Shown one piece after another: positions 15,945 to 25,781 of a stretch of DNA of 64,000 nucleotides. Both the position numbers and the translations under genes were made by a program. Each line of letters begins with the position of its first letter. Position 1 is the first letter of the stretch. The DNA is from Bacillota bacterium (GTDB lineage Bacteria > Bacillota > Clostridia > Tissierellales > Sedimentibacteraceae): positions 186,001 to 250,000 of the forward strand of contig JAEWJT010000004.1 in assembly GCA_023386345.1 (NCBI GenBank), in the 5' to 3' direction. The notes under the pieces are model-generated. The model had not been told where the DNA came from. It did not search any database and saw only the letters and a program-made list of their open reading frames with translations.

Positions 15945-18900
15945 ATGGAATTAAAGCTTGTAATCGGCAGAGCAAAGTCAGGAAAATCTGAGTATCTGTA
16001 TAATGACGCGTTAAATAAATTAAAATCAAATAGCGGAGCAAATTTTTTATATATAGTTCCTGAACAGATGACTTATTCTACTGAGTTTGATATGATAAAT
16101 AAAATTGGAGAGAATGGTCTTCTTGATATGCAGATAATAAGTTTTAAAAAGCTTGAATATATGATATCTGACGAACTCGGAGGATTAAAGCTCCAAACTA
16201 TTAATGATTATGGCAAGATAATGCTCCTTAAAAAAATATGTGAAGAAAGCTTAGACGAACTAACAGTATATAAAAAGGCTTTATATAGAGATGGGTTTTT
16301 AAGAGAGTTTAATTCATTTATGAAAGAGCTTAAAAAGAATGAAATAGATGTATCTAAACTTGAGGGAATAAATTTAGACAGTATAAATAGTGAGCTTTTA
16401 AAAAGAAAGCTTTCTGATATAATCAAAATTTATAAAAAAATGGAGCTTGCAACAGAAGATAAATTTTTTGATGATGAGGATAAAACTAAATTTTTTATCG
16501 GTAAAATAGACAAATCTAAGATAATTAAAAACTCCTATATCTATATAGATAATTTTGAAAGCTTATCAATTCAGAGATTGAATGTAGTGAGGAAACTGAT
16601 TGAAAATTCAAAAGGTGTGGTTGTTTCAATAAATCTTGATAATAGATGCCTTGATAATATTGAATCCATTGATGATTATGAAGTATTTAAGTTAACTCAT
16701 GATACTTATGTACAATTTAGAAACTTAGCAATAGAGATAGATGTAAAGCCTCAAATAATAAAGCTTGATAAAAGCTTTATAGACAACAAAGAAATTAAAG
16801 CCATTGATGAAAATATGTTTATAGCACCTGCACTTAAATATAAATATTCTGAAGATTTAAAAAGTGTACAAGCTTTTTCATCTATGAATACATATACAGA
16901 AATTGAAAATGTATGCAGAAAGATTATTAGTCTTGTGCGAGATAAAGGCTATAGATATAAGGATATAGCTGTTGTAAGCTCAGCAATGGATACATATAGT
17001 AAAAATATTCAAAAGCTTTTTATGCAGTACAATATCCCAGTTTTTATAGATTTAAAAAAAGATATAATGAATAATCCACTGATTAGATACGTTTTATCAA
17101 TGCTTGATATGTTTAATTTTAATTTTAAGCATCAAAATGTATTTGAATGTCTAAAAACTGGTTTTTTAGACTTTGATTATGCTGAGGTTGATAAGCTGGA
17201 AAATTACGCTCTAGAGTTTGGCATAGAGGGGAATAAATGGTTTAAACCATTTAGATATAAAGGTGAGGATATACTTATAGATGAGGATGTATCTGAAGAT
17301 GAAGCAGAAGTCTTAGAGGGTGAGAATAAGAAAAAAAATATAAAATATTATGAAAAACTTCGAAAAAGATTTGCTGATAATTTTGGAAAGTTAAGAAAAG
17401 AATTTTCAAAATTAAAAACAGCAGAGGATATTACTATATTTTTATATAATCGCTTTAAAGAGCATAATGTTTTAAAAAGTATTGAAAACAAAGTAAATGA
17501 GTTTAGAAAAAACAGATTATATGAATTATCATTAATAAATGCTCAAGTTTGGAATATTGTAATAGAAATTTTTGAGCAAATTACATTAACTTCTAAGGAT
17601 GTTGAGATAACACCTATTCAATATAAAAAAATTTTAGAATCAGGGCTTTGTGAGATAGAGCTTAGTATCATACCTCCTACACTAGACAAGGTAGTTGCAG
17701 GGGATTTAGACAGGGCGTTTATCAATAATTATAAGGCAGTATTTTTAATAGGTGCAAATGAGGGTGTTTTACTTGCCGGGGGTGAAGATAAGGGGCTTTT
17801 GCTTGATGAAGAAAAGGACAGTTTAAATATTCTTGGCTTGAAATTGCAAAATACAAGCACATACAATGATTATAAAGAAAAGCACTTTTTATATAAAGTT
17901 CTTACAAAACCTAAGGACTATTTATTTATTAGCTATGCTCTAAGCACTATCGAAGGTAGGTCCTTGCAGGCATCTATGTATATTGACAGACTTAGTCAAA
18001 TATTTTTTAATTTAAAAATTGAAAGTGATTTATGCAATAATAATGATTTGGATTTTGTAATGACTAAGAAATCAACGCTGGAAGTGCTTATAGAAAGGCT
18101 TAGAGAGTATATTGAAGGAAAGCCTCTGTCAGAGCTTTGGAAGAACGTATATAGCTGGTATAAGCAAAATAGTGAAGAATTATCATATATAATTGATAGT
18201 GGACTTGACTATAAAAACGTAGTTGAAAATATTAAAAATACTGATATAGACAAATTATATGGCGAGAGCTTGACGATGTCCGTTTCTAAGCTTGAAAACT
18301 TTGCCTCATGCCCTTTTAAATTCTTTTTAGATTTTGGTATAAAACCATTTGAGAGAAAAGAGCTTAAAATAGAATATTATGATATAGGAAATATTTTTCA
18401 TGACTGTATAGAGAAATTTACTAAACTTATAATTGCTAAAGATGCAGGAGATAAGTCGTCAAATAATGGTGTTAAAGCTGAATTTATAGATGTCAAGCTG
18501 ATAGACAAAGAGAATGTAACTAAGCATATGGAAAATTGCATTGATGAAGTTTTGGAAAAAAATCTTTCTGACAACAATGCACTTGAACACAGTGAAAGAA
18601 ATAAATATATAAAAGAGAAGATAAAAAGACTTTTAGACAGGGCAGCATGGACTATGGTTAGTCAGCTTAAAAAGGGAAATTTTGAGCCTAAATTTACGGA
18701 GTTTGAAATAAAAAGCACCTTGGATAAAGATAATTTGTCTCTTGCTCAAAATGAAGCTGTGCAAGAAATGTCAAAGAAATTATCTATAGAGGGAAGAATT
18801 GATAGAATTGATATTTTTGAGGATGATGACAATGTATATATAAACATAGTTGATTATAAATCATCAAAAAAAGATATAGTTTTGAGTGATGTTATGAGTG

Positions 18901-19496
18901 GCTTGCAATTACAGTTATTTATGTATATGTCTTCAATAATAAAGAATGGCATAGCTGAAAAAGATACGAACTTTAGGGTAAATGAACTTAGTTCTAAAAT
19001 TGGAGGAGCATTTTATTTTGATATAGATGATCCATTTATAGACGCAGATAATACTGCCACGGATTCATATGAGGATGAAATATTTAAAGAGCTTTCACTT
19101 AGAGGATATGTGCTTGAAGATATGAAAGTTATAGAAAATATAGACAGTGAAATTAAAAACACAAAATCATCAAATATAATTCCTGTAGCATTAAAAACAG
19201 ATGGTAGCTTGACAAAAACCTCAAAGGCACTAAATGACGATGATTACAGGCTAGTTTTGGACAAGGTTGATTCTATAGCTACAGAGCTTTCAAATGAAAT
19301 TTTGAAAGGCAAAATAAATATAAATCCATACAGAAAAGATTTGAATAAAACTCCTTGCAGTTACTGCAGTTACAGAACAGTTTGCCAATTTGATTCCTCG
19401 ATAGATGGGAATAAATATAGATATATTAAAAAAGTAAGTAAAGATGAAATAATAAGCAATTTAATGATTGAGAATGAAAAGAATATAAAAAATTAA
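15945..19496 (+). CDS. addB: AddB subunit of the AddAB helicase-nuclease
   Basis: 1183 residues, normal for AddB. AddAB processes double-strand DNA ends for RecA loading. Walker-A-like GRAKSGKS is at residues 8-15. The C-terminal nuclease domain shows VDYKSSKKD near 972. The four Cys that hold the structural 4Fe-4S cluster are CPFKFF near 788 and the C-terminal trio PCSYCSYRTVCQF near 1136-1146. An acidic low-complexity patch lies near 445-465. It is followed after about 100 bases by addA, the usual order (addB before addA) in Firmicutes. GGGAG precedes the start. Confidence 0.95.
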   Translation: MELKLVIGRAKSGKSEYLYNDALNKLKSNSGANFLYIVPEQMTYSTEFDMINKIGENGLLDMQIISFKKLEYMISDELGGLKLQTINDYGKIMLLKKICEESLDELTVYKKALYRDGFLREFNSFMKELKKNEIDVSKLEGINLDSINSELLKRKLSDIIKIYKKMELATEDKFFDDEDKTKFFIGKIDKSKIIKNSYIYIDNFESLSIQRLNVVRKLIENSKGVVVSINLDNRCLDNIESIDDYEVFKLTHDTYVQFRNLAIEIDVKPQIIKLDKSFIDNKEIKAIDENMFIAPALKYKYSEDLKSVQAFSSMNTYTEIENVCRKIISLVRDKGYRYKDIAVVSSAMDTYSKNIQKLFMQYNIPVFIDLKKDIMNNPLIRYVLSMLDMFNFNFKHQNVFECLKTGFLDFDYAEVDKLENYALEFGIEGNKWFKPFRYKGEDILIDEDVSEDEAEVLEGENKKKNIKYYEKLRKRFADNFGKLRKEFSKLKTAEDITIFLYNRFKEHNVLKSIENKVNEFRKNRLYELSLINAQVWNIVIEIFEQITLTSKDVEITPIQYKKILESGLCEIELSIIPPTLDKVVAGDLDRAFINNYKAVFLIGANEGVLLAGGEDKGLLLDEEKDSLNILGLKLQNTSTYNDYKEKHFLYKVLTKPKDYLFISYALSTIEGRSLQASMYIDRLSQIFFNLKIESDLCNNNDLDFVMTKKSTLEVLIERLREYIEGKPLSELWKNVYSWYKQNSEELSYIIDSGLDYKNVVENIKNTDIDKLYGESLTMSVSKLENFASCPFKFFLDFGIKPFERKELKIEYYDIGNIFHDCIEKFTKLIIAKDAGDKSSNNGVKAEFIDVKLIDKENVTKHMENCIDEVLEKNLSDNNALEHSERNKYIKEKIKRLLDRAAWTMVSQLKKGNFEPKFTEFEIKSTLDKDNLSLAQNEAVQEMSKKLSIEGRIDRIDIFEDDDNVYINIVDYKSSKKDIVLSDVMSGLQLQLFMYMSSIIKNGIAEKDTNFRVNELSSKIGGAFYFDIDDPFIDADNTATDSYEDEIFKELSLRGYVLEDMKVIENIDSEIKNTKSSNIIPVALKTDGSLTKTSKALNDDDYRLVLDKVDSIATELSNEILKGKININPYRKDLNKTPCSYCSYRTVCQFDSSIDGNKYRYIKKVSKDEIISNLMIENEKNIKN

Positions 19497-19599
19497 TTTT
19501 GACAAGAGATTAAATTATAAGTATTAAGAAATGATTTTAATCAATATTTTAATGAAGAATATAGTGGCAGAATTAGATAAAGTAGCGAGGTGAAGTTTA

Positions 19600-22500
19600 A
19601 TGAATTGGAATATCAATCAGCAAAAGGTAATAGATGCAAGAGATAAAAACATACTTGTTTCAGCTGCGGCAGGCTCTGGAAAAACTGCTGTTTTAGTTGA
19701 GAGAATAATAACTTTAGTCAGAGATAACAAAGAAAGTATAGAATCCTTTTTGATTGTAACTTTCACCAATGCTGCCGCTTCGGGAATGAAACAGAAAATT
19801 CAAAAGGCTTTGTATAAAGCTTTAGAGAATGAGAGCAATAAACACATTAGAAATCAGTTGAATTTATTAAGTAAGGCTAATATTTCAACAATACATTCAT
19901 TTTGTATAGATGTGTTAAGAAAAAATTTTCATGTGCTTGGAATTGATCCAAACTTTAGAATTGGTGACCCTAATGAGTGCCAAATATTATTAAATGATGC
20001 AATAGATGAAGTCCTTGAAAGAGCTTATGCGAAAAAAAGTGATGATTTCGTACAGCTAGTAGAGTGCTTTACAAGCAATCGTGCAGATGCTGAACTGGTT
20101 GATATAATAAAAGATACATACTACTTTATCCAAAGCTTTCCAAATCCATTAGAGTGGCTTGAAAGTTCAGTAAATATGCTGAATTTAACAAAAGAAGAGC
20201 TTGAAAATTCTAATTGGCTCAAGGTTATAAATGAAAATATAACTACCTTTTTAGAGGGTGCGAAAGAATCATTAGAGGATTGTAAATCAATCTGTAGAGA
20301 AGTTGGAGGACCACTTGCATATATTGATGCTATATTAGCTGATTTAGATAATGTAGAATTACTGAAATCGTCATTAAACAAAAGCTTTGAAGACTTTATA
20401 AACAATTTATACTCTATGTCTCATCCGAGACTTGCCTCAATAAGAGGAAAGTCAAAGGAAGAGCTTGACGAGCAAAAAATAGAAGAAGTTAAACAAATAC
20501 GTGAAGAATATAAAAAAATAATTGATAGCATTAAAAAGCTTATACCGAATAGAAGTATGGAAGAATTTGCAGAAGCAATAAACTATATGCAGCCTCCTAT
20601 GCGTGCTTTGTATGAATTAGTTAGGGAATTAGTGCTTGAATTTAGCGAGAAAAAAGCAGAGAAAGCTATAGTTGATTTCAATGATGTGGAGCATCTTGCT
20701 CTAGTTGCCTTGTCAAATAATGATATAGGTGAATTTTATAGGAATAAGTTCAAGTTTATTTTTGTTGATGAATATCAAGACAGCAATCAAATTCAAGAGA
20801 CCTTGCTAGGCAAAATAAAAAGAGAAAATAATATGTTTATGGTTGGAGATTCTAAGCAAAGCATATATAAATTTAGATTAGCAGATGTTAGCTTGATAAA
20901 TTCAAAAATGGAAACTTACAAGATAGATTGCGAGTCAGAAAAAGACATAAATCAAAGAATAGACTTAAATCATAATTATAGAAGCAGAAAAGAAATTTTG
21001 CAAGCTACAAACTATATATTTGAAAAAATTATGTCTAAAGAGATTGGCGAGATAAATTATGACAGCTCTGTATTTTTAAATGTAGGAATGGAATTTGAAT
21101 CTAAAGATGAGGATTTTGTTGAATTAAACATTATAGATACAAGCTTGAAAGAAGTTGATAAAAGCTCTAATAATGAAGCTGTAAACTCAGACTTGATAGA
21201 TGAGTATGAGCTTTACGATAAAGCCAAATTTGGGAACCAAGACAATACTTACAATCAAGATGAACTTGCCAATCAAGACGAACTTAGCATGGAAATTGAA
21301 GCAATGGGAACTGCTGAAGCAGAGGCATTTTTTGCTGTTAATAAAATTAAAGAATTGCTGATGCGAGAAACATATCACCCAAAAACAAACGAATTTAAGC
21401 ATATAGAGTACAAGGACATAGTAATACTTTTGCGTTCAGTATCAAATTGGTCTAGTATATTTGAAGAAATCTTTTTTAATGAGGGTGTACCTTTTTATTC
21501 TGATACTGGAACAGGATACTTTGAAACAATTGAAATTCAGATAATGATTAATTTTCTAAAGCTTATAGACAATATAAGGCAGGATATACCTCTGCTTAGC
21601 ATTATGCGTTCTCCTATAGGTAAATTTACTACACAGGAGCTAATAGAAATAAGGATTAAATCACCTAAAACTGCATTTATAGATGCGCTATATATTTATA
21701 AAAATACAGAAAATGATAATTTATCCGAAAAGATTAGGTTCTTTATAGACTTGATTGAAAAATATAAAAAAGAAAGCAGATACATAAAGCTAAACGACCT
21801 TATTTGGAGTATGCTCATAGAAACAGATTACTATTATTTTGTTGCTGCATTGCCTAATGGGAAAATGAGACAGGCAAATTTACGTTTGTTGACAGATAAA
21901 GCACATGAATATGAAAAAACCTCAATGACAGGACTATATAATTTTTTGAAATATATAGATAAGCTAAAGCTCTCAAAGGGAGACGAAGCAACAGCAAAAA
22001 TACTTGGAGAAAATGATAATGTAGTAAGACTTATGACGATACACAAAAGCAAGGGACTAGAATTTCCGGTAGTTTTGTTATGTGGACTGGGAAAAAAGTT
22101 TAATATGATGGATGTATCAAAAAATATTTTAAAGCATAAAACATATGGATTAGCTCCTAAATACATCAATCCAAAGCTTAGAATTTACAAGGAAACCTTG
22201 CCACGTATTGCACTTAAAAACGTAGCAAAGATAGAGACCCTATCAGAAGAAATGAGGATTTTGTATGTTGCTCTCACAAGAGCAGTGGACAAGCTGATTT
22301 TGTGCGGAACTGTAAAAGGTGCAGATAAAAGAGCTAAAAAATGGAAGAGAGGAACGAGCCATTATAATCTATACAGTGCTAATTCTTATTTGGATTGGAT
22401 TTGCAGTTCTTTGTATAGTCATAAAGATACATATATTCTGCGAGAACTTGTAGGCGATGATAATTGTGATATTAAGACAGATAATTTTAATTCGAGTTGG

Positions 22501-23334
22501 CATATAAATATTTTATCTTTATCAGATATTAATTATAATGTCAAAGATACAAATTTTGATAAAGAGCTTAAAATCAGTGAAATTAAAAGTTTTTCAAATA
22601 AAAATGATGGTGAGAAGTTACAGGAAATAGACAGACGCCTTAGCTTTGAATATAAATATAAGAAATCTGTTAATGTACCAACAAAATTATCAGTAACTGA
22701 TATGAAAAACTTAAATAATGATACTAAGAATATAGAAAATGTAAAATACAATATACCGAAACTTTCTGATATACCTATATTTAGAGAAAAAAACATTGAA
22801 TTTACAAAGGCTGAGATTGGTACAATAACTCACTATGTTATGCAGCATCTTGATATAAGTGAAAAGCTAAATATTGATGAAATCACAAATCAAATTAATA
22901 AAATGGTTGAGGATAAATTGCTAAGTTCAGAAGAAGCTTCGGTTGTCAACATAAAACATATATTAGATTTTTTTGAGTCTGATATTGGAAAGAGAATGTT
23001 AAAATCTGAAACAATAAAAAGAGAAATTCCTTTTGTTATAAAAAAACGAGCAAATGACGTGATTAAAGTCTTAAATGAGGATGACAACATTCTTATACAG
23101 GGTATAATCGACTGCTATTTTTATGAGAATGATGATATAGTTTTAATTGACTATAAAACTGATGCAGTGCATGATAATGAGGATTTTAAAAAATCTCTGG
23201 AAATAATTAAGGCAAGATACTCAACACAAATACTTGCTTATAAAGAAGCTCTGGAAACATTGACTAAAAAGAGAGTTAAAGAGTCATATTTGTACTTGTT
23301 TGATGTTAATATGCAAATTAAAATAGAAAGTTAA
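19600..23334 (+). CDS. addA: AddA subunit of the AddAB helicase-nuclease
   Basis: 1244 residues. UvrD-type helicase motifs: VSAAAGSGKTAVL at about 21-33 (Walker A), VTFTNAAA, FVDEYQDSNQIQ near 388, GDSKQSIYKFRLAD near 412, TIHKSKGLEFPVV near 813 and VALTRAVDKL near 890. The C-terminal RecB-like nuclease carries LIDYKTDA near 1182 and QILAYKEAL. It forms a heterodimer with AddB. An Asn/Gln/Asp-rich stretch (about 540-560) is a likely linker insertion. The start follows GAGGTGA at proper distance. Confidence 0.95.
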   Translation: MNWNINQQKVIDARDKNILVSAAAGSGKTAVLVERIITLVRDNKESIESFLIVTFTNAAASGMKQKIQKALYKALENESNKHIRNQLNLLSKANISTIHSFCIDVLRKNFHVLGIDPNFRIGDPNECQILLNDAIDEVLERAYAKKSDDFVQLVECFTSNRADAELVDIIKDTYYFIQSFPNPLEWLESSVNMLNLTKEELENSNWLKVINENITTFLEGAKESLEDCKSICREVGGPLAYIDAILADLDNVELLKSSLNKSFEDFINNLYSMSHPRLASIRGKSKEELDEQKIEEVKQIREEYKKIIDSIKKLIPNRSMEEFAEAINYMQPPMRALYELVRELVLEFSEKKAEKAIVDFNDVEHLALVALSNNDIGEFYRNKFKFIFVDEYQDSNQIQETLLGKIKRENNMFMVGDSKQSIYKFRLADVSLINSKMETYKIDCESEKDINQRIDLNHNYRSRKEILQATNYIFEKIMSKEIGEINYDSSVFLNVGMEFESKDEDFVELNIIDTSLKEVDKSSNNEAVNSDLIDEYELYDKAKFGNQDNTYNQDELANQDELSMEIEAMGTAEAEAFFAVNKIKELLMRETYHPKTNEFKHIEYKDIVILLRSVSNWSSIFEEIFFNEGVPFYSDTGTGYFETIEIQIMINFLKLIDNIRQDIPLLSIMRSPIGKFTTQELIEIRIKSPKTAFIDALYIYKNTENDNLSEKIRFFIDLIEKYKKESRYIKLNDLIWSMLIETDYYYFVAALPNGKMRQANLRLLTDKAHEYEKTSMTGLYNFLKYIDKLKLSKGDEATAKILGENDNVVRLMTIHKSKGLEFPVVLLCGLGKKFNMMDVSKNILKHKTYGLAPKYINPKLRIYKETLPRIALKNVAKIETLSEEMRILYVALTRAVDKLILCGTVKGADKRAKKWKRGTSHYNLYSANSYLDWICSSLYSHKDTYILRELVGDDNCDIKTDNFNSSWHINILSLSDINYNVKDTNFDKELKISEIKSFSNKNDGEKLQEIDRRLSFEYKYKKSVNVPTKLSVTDMKNLNNDTKNIENVKYNIPKLSDIPIFREKNIEFTKAEIGTITHYVMQHLDISEKLNIDEITNQINKMVEDKLLSSEEASVVNIKHILDFFESDIGKRMLKSETIKREIPFVIKKRANDVIKVLNEDDNILIQGIIDCYFYENDDIVLIDYKTDAVHDNEDFKKSLEIIKARYSTQILAYKEALETLTKKRVKESYLYLFDVNMQIKIES

Positions 23335-23422
23335 AATTTGTCAGAAGTTTCAAAAGATAAATTTATGCAAAAGCATTGTATTAACATGAATTTGTGATGT
23401 CAGTTTTAAAAAAGGAGGAAAA

Positions 23423-24649
23423 ATGGAAACTATTATTTTAGCAATAGCTTCGATAAGTATTGTTCTAAACATTGTTATACTGATAAAATTATTTAGCGAT
23501 AAGAAAGAGAACACATATGCTTATTTTGACAGTTTAACGACAAAAATAAATGAACTAGAGCAAAGACAGGTTAAATCTATGCTTGAAAATAATATAATGA
23601 TTATTGAAAAATTAGAAAAAATCTCCAATCGCATGAATAAGGATTTTATTAGCTTTCAAGAAGGTACTTCTAGGTACATAAATGAATCAAATATTAAATT
23701 GTCTGAGAGTTTGGGCAATAATTTTAATATATTGACAAGAAGAATAGATGATAATTTAAATAACATCAATAAAAGAGTTGATGAGAGACTTAGTGAGGGT
23801 TTCGATAAAACTAATAAGACCTTTGCCAATATTTTGGAAAGACTCTCCAAAATAGACGAAGCACAAAAGAAAATAGATAGCTTATCTACAAATATTGTTT
23901 CATTACAGGACATTCTAACAGATAAAAAGAGCAGAGGAACCTTTGGAGAAGTACAGCTTAACAATATTTTGATTTCAATATTTGGCGAAGCTAATGACAA
24001 AATTTATCAAATTCAAAGAAAGTTATCAAATAACAATATTGCAGATGCTGTAGTTTATATACCTGAGCCAGTAGGGACATTGTGTATCGACTCAAAATTT
24101 CCTCTTGAAAATTATCAAAGAATGATTGATAAAAACCTTTCTGAATTTGATAGAATACAAGCTGAGAAAGATTTTAAAACAAATATTAAAAAACATATTA
24201 ACGATATAAGCGACAAATACATCATAAGCGGCGAAACCTCAGAGCAGGCTGTTATGTTCATACCAGCAGAGGCTATATTTGCTGAAATCAATGCTTATCA
24301 TCAAGATTTGATTGATTATGCGAGTATAAGAAAAGTTAGACTTGCCTCTCCAACAACTTTGATGTATGTACTTTCAATTGTGCAGATTATACTTAAAAAT
24401 GCAGAAAGAGAAAAATTTTCAAGCATAATTCATTCAGAGTTAAATAAGCTTGGAGATGAATTTAAAAGATATAAAACTCGATGGGATGCACTTGCAAAGG
24501 ATATAAAAAAGGTTTCAGATGATGTTGAAAATATAAATATTACATCAAATAAAATAGAGAAAAAGTTCAACAGTATTTCAAAAGTTGAATTAGATAGCAA
24601 AAACATGGATTTTATAGATGATTTTGGACAGATTGAAGAGATAGAGTAG
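23423..24649 (+). CDS. rmuC: RmuC-family protein
   Basis: A 408-residue protein with an N-terminal membrane segment (residues about 4-22), a long coiled coil (about 30-160) and the RmuC core (about 165-365) with GTFGEVQLNNIL, CIDSKFPLENYQRM and PAEAIFAEINAYHQDLI. RmuC proteins have a PD-(D/E)XK-like nuclease fold and limit recombination at inverted repeats in E. coli; the mechanism is not well defined. It follows addAB closely (about 90 bases), so a DNA-repair cluster is suggested. AAAGGAGG is a strong start signal. Confidence 0.9.
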   Translation: METIILAIASISIVLNIVILIKLFSDKKENTYAYFDSLTTKINELEQRQVKSMLENNIMIIEKLEKISNRMNKDFISFQEGTSRYINESNIKLSESLGNNFNILTRRIDDNLNNINKRVDERLSEGFDKTNKTFANILERLSKIDEAQKKIDSLSTNIVSLQDILTDKKSRGTFGEVQLNNILISIFGEANDKIYQIQRKLSNNNIADAVVYIPEPVGTLCIDSKFPLENYQRMIDKNLSEFDRIQAEKDFKTNIKKHINDISDKYIISGETSEQAVMFIPAEAIFAEINAYHQDLIDYASIRKVRLASPTTLMYVLSIVQIILKNAEREKFSSIIHSELNKLGDEFKRYKTRWDALAKDIKKVSDDVENINITSNKIEKKFNSISKVELDSKNMDFIDDFGQIEEIE

Positions 24650-24751
24650 CATGTGATATTTATACTTATTTTGTAATTTATATTCAAATTAAATAGATTT
24701 ATACTTTAAAGAAGAAAAATTATTATATAAAGAGAAAGGAATTAATTTAAC

Positions 24752-25372
24752 ATGGATAGTATAATTTTTGATTTAGATGGAACGCTGTGGGATAGCAGTG
24801 AAGAGGTCTGCATAGCATGGAATGAAGTTTTAAAGGATTTTAATATAGGAAGAAAAGAAGTTACAGTAGATGATATGGCTTCTTGTATGGGCATGCTTCT
24901 TGCTGATATTGGAAAGAAATTATTTCCAGATTTAGAAGATGAGCTTGTACTTAAACTTATTACTTCTTGTTGTCATAAAGAAAATGAATATTTAGCTAAA
25001 AACGGAGCAAAGCTTTATGATAATTTAGAATTGGTATTAGAAAAATTATCTAAAAAATATAAGCTTTTTATAGTAAGCAATTGCAATGATGGATATATTG
25101 AGAGCTTTTTCGCAGCACATAAGCTTGAAAAATATTTTACAGACACGGAATGTCCTGGACGTACAGGCTTAAATAAAGCAGAAAATAATAAGCTAATAAT
25201 AAAAAGAAACAATTTAAAGTCACCTATATACGTGGGAGATACACAAGGGGATTGTAATTCAGCAAAAGAAGCAGGAGTTCCATTTGTATATGCAAAATAT
25301 GGCTTTGGCAAAGATGTTAAGGGATATGACTATACAATAGATAATATAGAGAAATTATTGGAATTATTTTAA
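24752..25372 (+). CDS. HAD-superfamily hydrolase (phosphoglycolate phosphatase-like)
   Basis: 206 residues. HAD motifs: DLDGTLWDS at 5-13 (nucleophile Asp5 and acid Asp7 of DxDGT), SNCNDGY near 107, a Lys in NKLIIKR and YVGDTQGDCNSAKEAGV near 161. The helical cap lies between residues 15 and 80. It is related to PGP/Gph-type small-molecule phosphatases; the substrate is not predictable. AGAAAGGA precedes the start. Confidence 0.85.
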   Translation: MDSIIFDLDGTLWDSSEEVCIAWNEVLKDFNIGRKEVTVDDMASCMGMLLADIGKKLFPDLEDELVLKLITSCCHKENEYLAKNGAKLYDNLELVLEKLSKKYKLFIVSNCNDGYIESFFAAHKLEKYFTDTECPGRTGLNKAENNKLIIKRNNLKSPIYVGDTQGDCNSAKEAGVPFVYAKYGFGKDVKGYDYTIDNIEKLLELF

Positions 25373-25445
25373 ATATTATCAAAATAAATTCTTTACATGT
25401 TATTAAAAATAGTGTAGACTGAATATAGTCTTAATGATAAGATAA

Positions 25446-25476
25446 AAAAACCCACCTTATAGGGTGGGTTTTTAAT
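25446..25476 (+). terminator. Strong terminator after the HAD gene
   Basis: AAAAACCCACC (25446-25456) pairs with GGTGGGTTTTT (25463-25473) around a six-base loop, with flanking A and T tracts. It stands 48 bases before the small Val/Ile/Thr-rich ORF, so it may also act on a leader transcript. Confidence 0.85.
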
Positions 25477-25520
25477 CAGAATGATTATCATTTATAAAAA
25501 ACGAAAGGATGGTGACGGTT

Positions 25521-25595
25521 ATGGACTCGAGTCCTATACCCAATAGTAAGAAAATAATTAGAGTCGTAACTGTTGTCATTACAGTACAACTCTAA
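25521..25595 (+). CDS. 24-residue Val/Ile/Thr-rich peptide (leader peptide or small toxin?)
   Basis: A short ORF with a convincing ribosome binding site (GAAAGGATGGTGA, 25503-25515) and ATG at 25521. The peptide begins MDSSPIPNSKK and ends IIRVVTVVITVQL. Eleven of its last 13 residues are Val, Ile, Thr or Leu, as in amino-acid attenuation leaders (thrL, ilvL types); the basic then hydrophobic plan also recalls small membrane-active peptides. The mRNA can fold: ATTAGAGT (25557-25564) with ACTCTAAT (25589-25596), and codons 2-5 lie in the palindrome GGACTCGAGTCC. No clear terminator follows before mgtE, 186 bases on. I do not recognise a named family. Confidence 0.5.
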   Translation: MDSSPIPNSKKIIRVVTVVITVQL

Positions 25596-25781
25596 TACAA
25601 ATTTCCAAATAAAATCTTTTATGCTGTTTAAAAATTAAGCAAAGTTAAATAATAATCAATAAACCAAATGGCTTTATTTATTAAAGCTATGATTTGTGTT
25701 TGATTTTTTATGCTTTAAATAAAATTTTAAATATAAGGATTTTATATTGGATATCATAGTATAAATAAGGAGGTACTGAAA

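Noticed and set aside
25373..25781. M-box (Mg2+) riboswitch before mgtE
   Set aside because: I looked for the conserved M-box core and found none; only a terminator, the small ORF and A/T-rich sequence are present.
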